Source: Hyphomicrobiales bacterium
GTDB taxonomy: Bacteria > Pseudomonadota > Alphaproteobacteria > Rhizobiales > Rhizobiaceae
Assembly: GCA_900468625.1 (NCBI GenBank)
Contig: UBUL01000004.1
Location: 117,338-181,337 of the forward strand
Length of the DNA: 64,000 nucleotides
Direction of reading: 5' to 3'
The position numbers and the translations under genes are program-made. The notes under the pieces are model-generated. The model saw only the letters and a list, made by a program, of their open reading frames with translations, was not told where the DNA came from and searched no databases. Below are positions 35,780-45,002 of the stretch, in pieces. Position 1 is the stretch's first letter. Each line of letters opens with the position of its first letter.

Positions 35780-36361
35780 TCATTCGCATGTAATCGCCTC
35801 TTCCCAATGATGGCGGCACAGCGAGACATATTTGTCGCTGCCGCCGATCTCGATCTGTGCTCCCTCGCGCACGACCTTGCCGTCGGCACCCAGCCGCACG
35901 ACCATTGTCGCCTTGCGTCCGCAATGACAAATCGTCCGCACCTCGCGCAATTCGTCCGCGATGGTCAGCAGCTCCTGCGACCCGGGAAACAATCGCCCAT
36001 GAAAGTCCGTCCGCAACCCGTAGGTCATGACCGGCAGTCCGAGACGGTCGACGACATGGGCAAGCTGCCAGACCTGCTCCCGCGACAGAAACTGGGCTTC
36101 ATCGACGAAGACACAGGCCAGCGGCTCGCCGGCTTGCATCTCCTCGACCATTGCGTAAAGATCGTCGCTGATATCGAACGGTATGGCATCCATCGTTAGG
36201 CCGATACGGGAGGCGATCATGCCCCGGCCGGCGCGATCGTCGAGCGCCGCGATAAAGGCCGCCGTGCGCATGCCGCGTTCCTGGTAATTGTAGGCGGCCT
36301 GCAGCAGCATGGTCGATTTGCCGGCATTCATCGTCGAATAATGGAAATAAAGCTTGGCCAT
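35780..36361 (-). CDS. tdk: thymidine kinase
   Basis: Tdk phosphorylates thymidine in nucleotide salvage. The 193-aa product has the P-loop STMNAGKSTMLLQ at about residues 9-21, the VDEAQFLS Walker B near 89, and YGLRTDFHGRLFPGS and a zinc-like ICHCGRKA plus LCRHH pair of the type II thymidine kinases. The ATG at 36361 has a strong AAGGAGA ribosome binding site; the longer frame is not conserved. It is divergent from choX. Confidence 0.95.
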   Translation of the reverse strand: MAKLYFHYSTMNAGKSTMLLQAAYNYQERGMRTAAFIAALDDRAGRGMIASRIGLTMDAIPFDISDDLYAMVEEMQAGEPLACVFVDEAQFLSREQVWQLAHVVDRLGLPVMTYGLRTDFHGRLFPGSQELLTIADELREVRTICHCGRKATMVVRLGADGKVVREGAQIEIGGSDKYVSLCRHHWEEAITCE

Positions 36362-36594
36362 GACATTCTCCTTGAATGCTTCATGGGTGCTGCGGGACGA
36401 TAAGAAAAGAGATACTCCACGAAAATCACAGGATTCAGGCGTGCTCCGGGTAAACGGCAAAGCGCCAGCCGCCGGCGGACGGAAAAAGACCGGCGTCGCA
36501 TTCAGCCCCCTCAAACCGCCGCAAATACACTGTGGTCGCTTGAAAATGTCAGTTATTGATGCTTGCTTGGGAACGTTACACTGGGAGTCACGCA

Positions 36595-37551
36595 ATGATA
36601 AAAAAGTCCCTTATCGCAGTCGCCTTCGCTTCAGCTCTTTCGACCCTGACACTGGGTTCCTCCACGGCTTCCGCAGCCGAGGCAGCCAGCTGTAGCACCG
36701 TGCATTTTGCCGATGTCGGCTGGACCGATATCACCTCCACTACGGCAACCGCCTCCATTCTCCTGAAGGCGCTCGGCTATGACACCGACGTCAAGGTACT
36801 CGCCGTGCCGGTGACATACCAGTCGCTGAAGAACAAGGACATCGACGTCTTCCTCGGCAACTGGATGCCGTCCATGGCCGAGAACATCAAGCCGTTCGCC
36901 GCGGACAAGTCGGTCGAAACCGTGCGCGCCAACCTGGAAGGCGCGAAATACACGCTGGCGACCAACGAAAAGGGTGCCGCGCTCGGCATCAAGGACTTCA
37001 AGGATATCGCCGCCCATAAGGCCGATCTCGACGGCAAGATCTACGGCATCGAGCCGGGCAACGACGGCAACCGTTTGGTTATCGACATGGTCGACAAGAA
37101 CACTTTCGGCCTCAAGGGCTTCGAAGTGGTCGAATCCTCCGAGCAAGGCATGCTCGCGCAGGTCTCCCGCGCCGACAAGGAAGGCAAGCCGATCGTCTTC
37201 CTCGGCTGGGCTCCGCATCCGATGAACACCACCTACAAGATGACCTATCTCACCGGCGGCGACGACGTGTTCGGGCCGAACTTCGGTGGTGCGACGGTCT
37301 ACACCAACGTCCGGGCCGGCTATCTGCAGCAGTGCCCGAACGTCGGCGCCTTCGTCAAGAATCTCGTCTTCTCGCTGCCGATGGAAAACGAAATCATGGG
37401 CAAGATCCTGAACGACGGCAAGGAACCGGAAGTCGCGGCGACGGAATGGCTGAAGGCCAACCCGGCAGCCGTTACTCCCTGGCTCGCCGGTGTCACCACC
37501 AAGGACGGCGGTGACGGCCTGGCCGCGGTGAAGGCCAAGCTTGGCCTATAA
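36595..37551 (+). CDS. choX: choline ABC transporter, periplasmic binding protein
   Basis: The 318-aa product is the periplasmic binding protein for choline (and acetylcholine weakly) of the ChoXWV system. It has a signal peptide (residues 1-27). The residues that form the choline aromatic box in S. meliloti ChoX, as I recall them, are all present at the same precursor positions: Trp43, Asp45, Trp90, Tyr119, Asn156 and Trp205. Choline is a precursor of the osmoprotectant glycine betaine. The start ATG 36595 has GGGAG before it. A strong hairpin separates it from the permease gene, typical of binding-protein-first operons. Confidence 0.95.
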   Translation: MIKKSLIAVAFASALSTLTLGSSTASAAEAASCSTVHFADVGWTDITSTTATASILLKALGYDTDVKVLAVPVTYQSLKNKDIDVFLGNWMPSMAENIKPFAADKSVETVRANLEGAKYTLATNEKGAALGIKDFKDIAAHKADLDGKIYGIEPGNDGNRLVIDMVDKNTFGLKGFEVVESSEQGMLAQVSRADKEGKPIVFLGWAPHPMNTTYKMTYLTGGDDVFGPNFGGATVYTNVRAGYLQQCPNVGAFVKNLVFSLPMENEIMGKILNDGKEPEVAATEWLKANPAAVTPWLAGVTTKDGGDGLAAVKAKLGL

Positions 37552-37560
37552 CATGAGTGG

Positions 37561-37590
37561 AGAAAGGGGCGGCTAAACCGCCCCTTTCTC
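37561..37590 (+). terminator. intercistronic hairpin after choX
   Basis: AGAAAGGGGCGG and CCGCCCCTTTCT form a 12-bp stem with a CTAAA loop, followed by CTTCC. It may partially stop transcription so that choX is made in excess over choWV, a common arrangement for binding-protein genes, or protect the 3' end of choX mRNA. Confidence 0.65.
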
Positions 37591-37719
37591 TTCCTTGGAT
37601 GACTGCTTCCTTCGCGTCCCGCCACCGCCCGGACAACGGCTTGAGTGGCGTGACAGACCGTTATTCTTCGGCGGCACCTCCGGAACCGTAAGAGACCATC
37701 GGAACAGCCGCCCCCAATC

Positions 37720-38577
37720 ATGGGCAAAGATGTGAACTGGTTAACCGACTACCGCCTCCCTATCGGGCCATGGGCCAAAGCCGTCGTCGACTGGCTGACG
37801 ACCAATGTTACATGGTTCTTCGACGGCCTCTCCTTCATCGTCGCGCATGTGATCAATGCATTGCTGTTCGTCCTGCAGGCGCCGCATCCTTTGATCGTCG
37901 TCGTCGTGTTTACCGCCGCCGCCTTTTGGATGCGCAGGAGCATCGGCGTCGCAGCCCTTACCTTCATCGGTCTGCTCATCACCATCAACCAGGGCTACTG
38001 GAAAGAGACGACGGAGACGTTGGCTCTGGTGCTGGCTTCCACCTTCGTCAGCATGCTCGTCGGTGTACCGCTTGGCATCGCCGCCGCACGCCGGCCCTGG
38101 CTCTTCGCCTTCATGCGGCCGATCCTCGACCTGATGCAGACCATCCCGACTTTCGTTTATCTGGTGCCGGCAATGATCCTGCTGGGTCTCGGCATGGTCC
38201 CCGGCCTCGTTGCGACCGTTGTCTTCGCCATCCCTGCGCCGATCCGGATGACTCGCCTGGGCATCATCTCGACACCGCCGTCCCTCGTCGAAGCCGCCGA
38301 ATCCTTCGGTGCGACGCCGCAGCAGGTTCTTCGCAAGGTCGAGCTGCCCTTTGCCACGCCACAGATCATGGCCGGCCTCACGCAGACCATCATGCTGTCG
38401 CTTTCCATGGTGTCTATCGCCGCCCTCGTTGGCGCTCCCGGCCTCGGCGTGCCGGTCCTGCGAGCCCTGAACAGCGTCAACGTTGCCAAGAGCTTCGATT
38501 CCGGCGCCTGCATCGTCATCCTGGCGATCATTCTCGACCGCATGTTCCGTGCCCCCGGCGAAGGAGATCGCTCATGA
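37720..38577 (+). CDS. choW: choline ABC transporter permease
   Basis: The 285-aa inner-membrane product has about six predicted transmembrane segments and the permease-ATPase coupling loop (EAAESFGATPQQVLRKVELPFATP, about residue 188). It matches the OpuAB/ProW/ChoW group. It overlaps choV by four bases (ATGA), so expression is translationally coupled, and it follows the choX hairpin by about 130 bp. No strong ribosome binding site is seen before ATG 37720. Confidence 0.92.
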   Translation: MGKDVNWLTDYRLPIGPWAKAVVDWLTTNVTWFFDGLSFIVAHVINALLFVLQAPHPLIVVVVFTAAAFWMRRSIGVAALTFIGLLITINQGYWKETTETLALVLASTFVSMLVGVPLGIAAARRPWLFAFMRPILDLMQTIPTFVYLVPAMILLGLGMVPGLVATVVFAIPAPIRMTRLGIISTPPSLVEAAESFGATPQQVLRKVELPFATPQIMAGLTQTIMLSLSMVSIAALVGAPGLGVPVLRALNSVNVAKSFDSGACIVILAIILDRMFRAPGEGDRS

Positions 38578-39623
38578 CCGTCGCTGTCGGCTTCAATAAT
38601 GTCAGCATCATCTTCGGCGATCGTCCCGATGCCGCACTGAAACTCGTCGATGCGGGAAAATCGCGCGATGAAATCGGCAAGGCGACAGGCATGGTGCTGG
38701 GCGTTGCCAATGCCTCCCTTGAGATCGAGGAAGGCGAAATCCTCGTGCTCATGGGTCTCTCCGGCTCGGGAAAATCGACGCTGCTTCGCGCTGTCAATGG
38801 TTTGGCACCCGTCGTTCGCGGCAATGTCGTCGTCAACACCAAGGACGGTCCCGTCAGTCCCTATTCCTGTAGCCCCAGGTCGCTGCGCGATCTGCGCATG
38901 CACACCGTCTCCATGGTCTTCCAGCAATTCGCGCTGCTGCCCTGGCGCACGGTCGCCGACAATGTCGGCTTCGGGCTCGAGCTTGCAGGCGTGCCGGAAG
39001 CCGAGCGCAAGAAGCGTGTCGGCGAACAGCTTGAACTCGTCAATCTCACCCAATGGGCCAATCGCAAGGTCAACGAACTGTCGGGCGGCATGCAGCAGCG
39101 CGTCGGCCTGGCGCGCGCCTTTGCGACCGGCGCGCCGATCCTGCTCATGGACGAGCCGTTCTCCGCTCTCGATCCGCTGATCCGCACGCGCCTTCAGGAC
39201 GAGCTTCTGGAATTCCAGCGCCGCCTGAAGCGCACGATCCTGTTCGTCAGTCACGATCTGGACGAGGCATTCCGCATCGGCAACCGCATCGCCATCATGG
39301 AAAGCGGGCACATCATCCAGTGCGGAACGCCGCAGGAGATCGTCAAGAACCCGGCCGATCAATATGTGGCCGATTTCGTGCAGCACATGAACCCGATCAG
39401 CATGCTGACGGCACAGGATGTCATGCAGCAGGGCATCGGACATTCGGGCAACGCCGGTTCCGTCACCGCCACGGCAACCGCGACAACGCCGCTTGTCGAC
39501 ATCCTCGACGCCCTGACACGCCAGCCGGGGAATATCGGCGTTGTTGACAACGGCACGATTATCGGAACGATTTCGGCACAAGACGTGGTGGCGGGCCTGA
39601 CCAGCCACCGGCGGCGGGAGTAG
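38574..39623 (+). CDS. choV: choline ABC transporter ATP-binding protein
   Basis: The 349-aa product is an ABC ATPase with an extra N-terminal stretch before the Walker A, as in ProV/OpuAA (GLSGSGKST near residue 60), LSGGMQQRVGLARAF signature near 167 and LLMDEPFSALDPL Walker B near 188. The C-terminal part after about 270 is a CBS-like regulatory region ending in GNIGVVDNGTIIGTISAQDV. ATG 38574 overlaps the choW stop. It energises uptake by the ChoXW components. Confidence 0.95.
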   Translation: MTVAVGFNNVSIIFGDRPDAALKLVDAGKSRDEIGKATGMVLGVANASLEIEEGEILVLMGLSGSGKSTLLRAVNGLAPVVRGNVVVNTKDGPVSPYSCSPRSLRDLRMHTVSMVFQQFALLPWRTVADNVGFGLELAGVPEAERKKRVGEQLELVNLTQWANRKVNELSGGMQQRVGLARAFATGAPILLMDEPFSALDPLIRTRLQDELLEFQRRLKRTILFVSHDLDEAFRIGNRIAIMESGHIIQCGTPQEIVKNPADQYVADFVQHMNPISMLTAQDVMQQGIGHSGNAGSVTATATATTPLVDILDALTRQPGNIGVVDNGTIIGTISAQDVVAGLTSHRRRE

Positions 39624-39659
39624 TCGTTCGCGCCTGCTCCTCAATTCATGGAGCAGTGA

Positions 39660-40178
39660 ATGAATGACAAATCATCGGTGATCCGGGAAACGGACGAGGA
39701 CGCGCGCAAACAAGCGCGCGACCTCATGCACAAAGCCGCCCATGCAGCCTTGGGCGTCATCGATCCTGAAACCGGGTTTCCCGCCGTCAGCCGCGTCCTG
39801 ATCGCCGTGGATACTGACGGCAGTCCCATAATTCTTGTCTCGGGCCTTGCGTCGCACACAAGGGCCTTGCTGCAGGATCCGCGGGCCTCGATCTTGTTCG
39901 GCGATCCCGCCAAGGGCGATCCCCTCGCCCACCCTCGCCTGACCGTGCGATGCAAAGCAGAGCGCATCGATCGGCAAAGCGAAGTCCATGACCGCATTCG
40001 TGGGCTGTTTCTTGATCGGCATCCCAAGTCCAGCCTTTACATCGACTTTCCCGATTTCTTCTTCCTTCGCCTCGTCCCGCTTGATGCCAGTCTGAACGGC
40101 GGCTTCGGAAAAGCTTACATCTTGTCCTCGGACGACCTGACGATACTTCAAATCAAAAACAAAACTCGGCGGCAATAA
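39660..40178 (+). CDS. pyridoxamine 5'-phosphate oxidase-family (HugZ-like) protein
   Basis: The 172-aa product has the flavin-reductase-like split-barrel fold of the PNPOx-like/HugZ group (ALGVIDPETGFPAVSRVLIAV and RASILFGDPAKGDPLAHPRL). Members bind FMN or haem; HugZ releases iron from haem. The catalytic or haem-binding C-terminal extension (DUF2470) of full-length HugZ is missing, so the function may be only FMN-linked. ATG 39660 follows CATGGAGCAG. It is in the same direction as choV but has a separate promoter region; co-transcription is possible. Confidence 0.75.
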   Translation: MNDKSSVIRETDEDARKQARDLMHKAAHAALGVIDPETGFPAVSRVLIAVDTDGSPIILVSGLASHTRALLQDPRASILFGDPAKGDPLAHPRLTVRCKAERIDRQSEVHDRIRGLFLDRHPKSSLYIDFPDFFFLRLVPLDASLNGGFGKAYILSSDDLTILQIKNKTRRQ

Positions 40179-40517
40179 ATCATACAATAGTGCGAGAATT
40201 AGTAGGTGGACAGCCTCAGATAGAGGCGGCAACCGTTGGTAGGTTGCACATCAGCAGCGACCAAAATTGGGTATTTGTGGTCCAGAAACGATAAGAATCG
40301 ACCTATTTTGGTCTAATTGAGCCCCTGGATGGAACATTAGGGCCTGCATTGCCCTCAACGGACCCTCGCACATACATACCTAAAACAGCATACTCGATAC
40401 CTTAAATTTAGGTATATACAATCTTCGACCCCTCTTGGTATTGTTAGATATCGGTTTAGCGATCGGTTGGAAATAGCACAGTTTCTGATGTACGCTCCGC
40501 ATTGGGAAGATTAACAG
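40179..40517. other. regulatory region of the NolR-like gene
   Basis: The 339-bp gap is AT-richer than average and contains palindromes. ATACCT (40397-40402) and AGGTAT (40410-40415) flank a 7-base centre, and an extra ATACCT half-site is at 40376-40381. No open reading frame of interest is present. Confidence 0.5.
40397..40422. promoter_or_regulatory. possible NolR-type operator
   Basis: ATACCT-N7-AGGTAT is an inverted repeat at 40397-40415. Overlapping it, TTTAG-N9-AT at 40407-40422 fits the published NolR consensus (A/T)TTAG-N9-A(T/A) as I recall it. The site lies about 100 bp before the NolR-like gene, a position that would allow autoregulation. Confidence 0.5.
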
Positions 40518-40835
40518 ATGAAGACAAGAGATTTGGCCGAACACTCTAACGTTGCGGCAGCATTACTATCAGCAATGGCGAACCCGAAGCGTCTTTTGAT
40601 TCTTTGCAGTCTCGTTAAGGGCGAAGTTCCCGTCGGCGTTCTGGCCAATCAGGTCGGGCTGAGCCAGTCGGCATTGTCCCAGCATCTTTCGAAACTGCGC
40701 GCTCAGAAGCTCGTAAAGACGCGTCGTGACGCCCAGACAATTTACTACTCCAGCACATCGGAATCCGTGATCCGTGTTCTTGAAACGCTGGAAGACATTT
40801 ATTGTGAGCCGGAAAAAAGTAGATCGGCTGCTTAA
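40518..40835 (+). CDS. nolR: ArsR-family regulator, NolR-like
   Basis: The 105-aa product is a winged-helix ArsR/SmtB protein with AALLSAMANPKRLLILCSLV near residue 14 and the recognition helix LSQSALSQHLSKLRAQKL near 47. This central part is nearly the same as that of NolR, the rhizobial regulator of nodulation and growth genes: MANPKRLLIL, VGLSQSALSQHLSKLRAQ and TRRDAQTIYYSS are all present. It lacks the metal-binding cysteine box of ArsR. The start has a GGGAAG ribosome binding site. The symbol is by similarity; it could be a NolR paralogue. Confidence 0.75.
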   Translation: MKTRDLAEHSNVAAALLSAMANPKRLLILCSLVKGEVPVGVLANQVGLSQSALSQHLSKLRAQKLVKTRRDAQTIYYSSTSESVIRVLETLEDIYCEPEKSRSAA

Positions 40836-40937
40836 AAGCTGGAAACAGCCTCTAGACAGTCGACGAACGATCCGTGGGGGGACACTTTAGACCCTGAAAG
40901 ATCGACTTGCTTTCATCACCAGGTGTTTTACCATTTT

Positions 40938-40970
40938 AACCAGCAAGCCTTTGGACTTGCTGGTTTTTTC
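40938..40970 (+). terminator. strong terminator after the NolR-like gene
   Basis: AACCAGCAAG and CTTGCTGGTT pair around CCTTTGGA, followed by TTTTTTC. It lies about 100 bp past the stop, so the 3' UTR is long and could be a separate small RNA. Confidence 0.9.
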
Positions 40971-41191
40971 ATATCTGCACGACCCGCGGCCCGTCCCCCG
41001 CAGGCGCCCATTTTGGCATGCCTGCGGCGATCCGGACGCTCCCTATCAGGCGGCACCGCATCCCTCCTTCGCCGCCATCTCTGCCTTGACGTCCCCAAGC
41101 CCGCTGATAATTTGACCAGGCAGTAAATATAAATCGCGCGGCGCAGCGCCGCGGTCGGGAAATGGCCCCCGAATGGCCATTGGAGAACAGC

Positions 41192-42520
41192 ATGTCGGAC
41201 CGTTTGAATGCCACCCCCAACGATTTGCGCGCCTTCTGGATGCCGTTTACGGCCAACCGCCAGTTCAAGAAGGAGCCGCGCCTCTTCGTCAGCGCCAAGG
41301 ATATGTACTACACCACCCATGATGGTCGGCAGGTACTAGACGGAACTGCGGGCCTATGGTGCGTAAACGCCGGACACTGCCGCCCGAAGATTACGGAAGC
41401 CATCCGCCAGCAGGCCGGCGAACTCGACTATGCTCCGGCCTTCCAGCTTGGCCACCCCAAAGCTTTCGAGCTGGCGAACCGTCTGGTGGACATCGCTCCC
41501 GAGGGCATGGATCACGTTCTCTACACGAATTCCGGTTCGGAATCGGTCGAAACCGCGCTCAAGGTTGCGCTTGCCTACCACCGGGTGAAGGGCAACGGTT
41601 CGCGCTTCCGTCTCATCGGCCGTGAGCGCGGCTATCACGGCGTCAATTTCGGTGGCATCTCCGTTGGCGGCATCGTCACCAACCGCAAGATGTTCGGTAC
41701 GCTGCTGACCGGCGTCGATCACATGCCGCACACGCATGTTCCCGGCAAGAACGCCTTCACGCGCGGCGAGCCCCAGCATGGAGGCGATATCGCGAGCGAG
41801 TTGGAGCGCATCGTCACGCTGCACGACGCCTCTACGATCGCCGCCGTCATCGTCGAGCCGATCGCCGGTTCCACTGGTGTTCTCATCCCGCCCAAGGGTT
41901 ATCTGCAGAAGCTGCGCGAAATCTGCACCAAGCACGGCATCCTCTTGATCTTCGACGAAGTCATCACCGGATTCGGCCGCCTCGGCACCCCCTTTGCCGC
42001 CCAATATTATGATGTGAAGCCGGATATCATCACCACGGCCAAGGGCCTGACCAATGGCGTCATCCCGATGGGTGCGGTCTTCGTCACCTCCGAGATCCAT
42101 GACGCCTTCATGCAGGGACCCGAGCACATGATCGAGTTCTTCCACGGCTACACCTATTCCGGCAACCCGATTGCCTCAGCCGCCGCGCTCGCAACGCTCG
42201 ACACCTACAAGGAAGAAGGCCTGCTGACCCGTGCAGCCGAGCTTTCCGACTACTGGGCCGATGCTCTGCACTCCCTCAAGGACTGCCCGAACGTCATCGA
42301 CATCAGAAACACCGGCCTGATCGGCGCCATCGAGCTTGACCCCATCGCCGGCGAGCCCACCAAGCGCGCCTTCACCGCCTTCCTGAAGGCCTATGAAAAA
42401 GGCCTGTTGATCCGCACCACCGGCGACATCATCGCGCTTTCGCCACCGCTGATCATCGAGAAGCATCACATCGACGAGCTGTTCGGCAAGCTTCGCGAGA
42501 TCTTGCAGAATAATATCTAA
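41192..42520 (+). CDS. omega-amino acid--pyruvate aminotransferase (beta-alanine type)
   Basis: The 442-aa product belongs to the class III, PLP-dependent aminotransferases. It has TGLWCVNAG-type substrate segment (residues about 52-62), VLYTNSGSESVETALKVA near 108, HGVNFGGISVGGIVTNR near 150 and the PLP lysine in TTAKGLTNGVIPMG near 290. It probably transfers the amino group of beta-alanine or another omega-amino acid to pyruvate. The start ATG 41192 follows TGGAGAACAGC; a longer frame runs into the region upstream. Adenine deaminase follows, but in a separate unit. Confidence 0.88.
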   Translation: MSDRLNATPNDLRAFWMPFTANRQFKKEPRLFVSAKDMYYTTHDGRQVLDGTAGLWCVNAGHCRPKITEAIRQQAGELDYAPAFQLGHPKAFELANRLVDIAPEGMDHVLYTNSGSESVETALKVALAYHRVKGNGSRFRLIGRERGYHGVNFGGISVGGIVTNRKMFGTLLTGVDHMPHTHVPGKNAFTRGEPQHGGDIASELERIVTLHDASTIAAVIVEPIAGSTGVLIPPKGYLQKLREICTKHGILLIFDEVITGFGRLGTPFAAQYYDVKPDIITTAKGLTNGVIPMGAVFVTSEIHDAFMQGPEHMIEFFHGYTYSGNPIASAAALATLDTYKEEGLLTRAAELSDYWADALHSLKDCPNVIDIRNTGLIGAIELDPIAGEPTKRAFTAFLKAYEKGLLIRTTGDIIALSPPLIIEKHHIDELFGKLREILQNNI

Positions 42521-42611
42521 GGCATAAGCTCAAAAATTCTCCGCCCCTCACGCCTCCTCTTGTATGAGCAAGAGAGCAGGCATGAGGGGCGATCCATATG
42601 CGAGGGACGAA

Positions 42612-44309
42612 ATGACCACCAAACTCGAACGCTATATCGACCAGGGCGTTGGCCGGGAGCCTGCGGACATTGTTCTGAAAAACGGCCGCTTCTTCGATCT
42701 GGTGACGGGGGAGCTGGTCGCTTCGGATATCGCCATCTGCGGCGATCGCATCGTTGGCACCTGCGGCAACTATCAGGGTGGCGAAGAAATCGATATCGCC
42801 GGCCGGATCGCCGTGCCGGGTTTCATCGATACCCACCTCCATGTCGAATCCTCGCTGGTAACGCCGCATGAGTTCGACCGCTGCGTTCTGCCCTATGGTG
42901 TCACGACAGCAATCTGCGATCCGCACGAGATCGCCAATGTGCTCGGCACCGAAGGCATTCAGTATTTTCTGGATTCGTCGCTCGAAACCATCATGGATAT
43001 CCGTGTCCAGCTTTCCTCGTGCGTGCCGGCAACGCATCTGGAAACGTCCGGTGCCGATCTGCCGATCGAGAAGCTTCTGCCCTTCCGCAATCACCCAAAG
43101 GTGATCGGCCTTGCCGAATTCATGAACTTCCCCGGGGTGATCCATAAGGATCCTGTCTGCATGGCGAAGCTCGAAGCCTTCCAGGGTGGTCATATCGACG
43201 GCCATGCGCCGCTTTTGCGCGGCAACAACCTCAACGGCTATCTCGCCGCCGGTATTCGCACGGAGCATGAATCGACAACCGCCGAAGAGGCACTGGAGAA
43301 GATCCGCAAAGGCATGCATGTGCTGGTGCGCGAAGGCTCGGTCTCCAAGGACCTGCATGCGCTGATGCCCATCATCACCGAGCGCCTCTCGCCGTACCTA
43401 GCGCTCTGCACCGACGATCGCAACCCGCTCGACATCGCCGAACAGGGCCATCTCGACTACATGATCCGCACGGCGATCGCGCATGGAGTCGAACCATTGG
43501 CGATCTATCGCGCCGCCTCCATATCGGCGGCCCGCGCCTTCGGCCTGCGGGATCGCGGTCTCGTAGCGCCGGGCTGGCGCGCCGACCTCGTCGTCGTCGA
43601 CAGCCTGGAAAACTGCAAGGCCGAGATCGTCTTCTCCGCTGGCAGAAAGGTAACGGCCGAACTTTTCGCGACGCGCAATTCGGTCGCCCCGGTCGGCCTC
43701 GACAGCGTCAAGGCCCGCGCGATCAATGCCGCCGACTTCGGGGTGCCGGTGACGGAAGGCGAAAGCTCTGTCATTGGCGTCACGCCCGGCAAGATCATTA
43801 CCGAACATCGCCGCCACCGCCTGCCGACCAAGGGCAATCAGACCGATATCGACCTCCGCAACGACGTCATCAAGGTCGCCGTCATCGAGCGGCACGGCAA
43901 GAACGGCAATCACGCCAACGGCTTCGTCCAGGGTTTCGGGCTGAAGAAGGGCGCAATCGCCTCGACGGTCGGCCATGACAGCCACAATATCTGCGTCGTC
44001 GGTGTCAGCGAGGATGACATGGCGCTTGCTGCCAATCGTCTGAGCGAGATCAATGGCGGCTTCGTCGTCGTCGAGAATGGCGTCGTCACCGGCGAGATCG
44101 CCCTTCCCATCGCCGGCCTGATGAGCCTCGAGCCCTACGAAAGCGTGCGCGATACGCTGCATCATCTGCGCCAGGCAGCCTATGCCCTCGGCGCTACGCT
44201 GGAAGAGCCGTTCCTGCAGCTCGCGTTCCTGCCCCTGCCCGTCATCCCGCATCTAAAGATATCGGACAGAGGCCTTGTCGACGTCGACAAGTTCATGCTG
44301 ATCGGCTGA
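42612..44309 (+). CDS. ade: adenine deaminase
   Basis: The 565-aa product converts adenine to hypoxanthine and ammonia in purine salvage. It is an amidohydrolase with the metal-binding motif [15 protein letters not shown] near residue 82, then CDPHEIANV near 118, FMNFPGV near 172 and [14 protein letters not shown] near 460, as in bacterial Ade (the YfjB-like family). The start at 42612 with GAGGGACGAA before ATG gives the family length; the longer frame to 42564 adds 16 residues. It is followed by a separate TA-like locus. Confidence 0.93.
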   Translation: MTTKLERYIDQGVGREPADIVLKNGRFFDLVTGELVASDIAICGDRIVGTCGNYQGGEEIDIAGRIAVPGFIDTHLHVESSLVTPHEFDRCVLPYGVTTAICDPHEIANVLGTEGIQYFLDSSLETIMDIRVQLSSCVPATHLETSGADLPIEKLLPFRNHPKVIGLAEFMNFPGVIHKDPVCMAKLEAFQGGHIDGHAPLLRGNNLNGYLAAGIRTEHESTTAEEALEKIRKGMHVLVREGSVSKDLHALMPIITERLSPYLALCTDDRNPLDIAEQGHLDYMIRTAIAHGVEPLAIYRAASISAARAFGLRDRGLVAPGWRADLVVVDSLENCKAEIVFSAGRKVTAELFATRNSVAPVGLDSVKARAINAADFGVPVTEGESSVIGVTPGKIITEHRRHRLPTKGNQTDIDLRNDVIKVAVIERHGKNGNHANGFVQGFGLKKGAIASTVGHDSHNICVVGVSEDDMALAANRLSEINGGFVVVENGVVTGEIALPIAGLMSLEPYESVRDTLHHLRQAAYALGATLEEPFLQLAFLPLPVIPHLKISDRGLVDVDKFMLIG

Positions 44310-44389
44310 TCAGGCGCATACCCTCGTAAGGAACATAGCTTGCGTTGCGAAAGTGTCAGCAGGCAAACAATTCCTGCTTGGGACTTCAA

Positions 44390-44418
44390 TTGACGAAAGT
44401 GTGTTGTTATCTTTATTC
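44390..44418 (+). promoter_or_regulatory. predicted promoter of the antitoxin gene
   Basis: TTGACG (44390-44395) and TTATTC (44413-44418) with a 17-base spacer. The antitoxin GTG start is 36 bp downstream. Confidence 0.45.
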
Positions 44419-44454
44419 CCGACACCGAACCGTTTGGTCGTGGAAAGAACAATC

Positions 44455-44655
44455 GTGACGAAACTTGAACAGATCGAGAAAAATGTCAGCGAGCTGGAGC
44501 CGGAAGACTTCAAGGCATTCGCCAAATGGTTCGAGGCTCTGCAGGCAAGCCGGTGGAACAGGCAGATCGAAACTGATATTGGGGCCGGCAAACTGGATGG
44601 AATAGCGGACAAAGCGCTCGCCGATTTTCGTGTAGGAAAGACGCGGCCACTTTGA
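44455..44655 (+). CDS. antitoxin-like protein of a decayed toxin-antitoxin locus
   Basis: The 66-aa product (GTG start at 44455 with GGAAAG upstream) resembles small type II antitoxins of the group paired with RelE/ParE-like toxins: MTKLEQIEKNVSELEPEDFK-like helical N-terminus, a WFEALQASRWNRQIE helix and an acidic/basic C-terminus with LADFRVGKTRPL. It lacks a recognisable DNA-binding domain. The gene overlaps by four bases the remnant of a toxin gene that is broken by two frameshifts. So it may be an orphan antitoxin. The longer frame to 44353 is not needed. Confidence 0.7.
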   Translation: MTKLEQIEKNVSELEPEDFKAFAKWFEALQASRWNRQIETDIGAGKLDGIADKALADFRVGKTRPL

Positions 44656-44897
44656 AGCGTCACGCCATTCTGGCAGGCTTATGAAAAGCTGCCAAAGCAT
44701 GTGCAGAACTTGTCGACCGAAACTTCGAGCTTCTGAAATCGAACCCGAAGCATCCTTCACTTCATTTTAAACGAGTAGGCCGGCTCTGGTCCGCGCGAGT
44801 CGGGATTTCCTGGCGCGCATTTGCTGTGGCTGACGGCGACGACCTCGTGTGGTTCCGGATCGGTCCCCACACCGAATATGACGAGCTCTTACGCTAA
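44652..44897 (+). pseudogene. RelE/ParE-superfamily toxin pseudogene
   Basis: Translating 44652-44897 in three frames gives, in order, KRHA, then FWQAYEKLPKHVQ, then DRNFELLKSNPKHPSLHFKR, GRLWSARVGISWRAFAVADG and LVWFRIGPHTEYDELLR followed by TAA. These are the consecutive parts of a RelE-type toxin (about 80-85 aa), so there are two frameshifts, near 44664 and 44705. The stop TAA coincides with the end of the repeat at 44895. The toxin is almost certainly inactive, unless the sequence contains errors. The family inhibits translation or DNA gyrase. Confidence 0.75.
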
Positions 44898-45000
44898 AGC
44901 ACGTCGCGATCTTTCGGATTCGCTTCCAGTGCTTTAGCTCTTTGATTTCGTGCATGTCGTTGTCGCAAAACCGCTGCACACTTTTGCGCGACATGCTTTA
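44895..45000. repeat. intergenic inverted-repeat element, family B copy 1
   Basis: A 106-bp element with terminal inverted repeats TAAAGCACGTCGCG (44895-44908) and the complement of TAAAGCATGTCGCG (44987-45000), matching at 13 of 14 positions. It fills the whole gap between the toxin remnant and alpha-glucosidase. A second copy lies at 61946-62049 in the opposite orientation. Confidence 0.75.
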
Positions 45001-45002
45001 AA

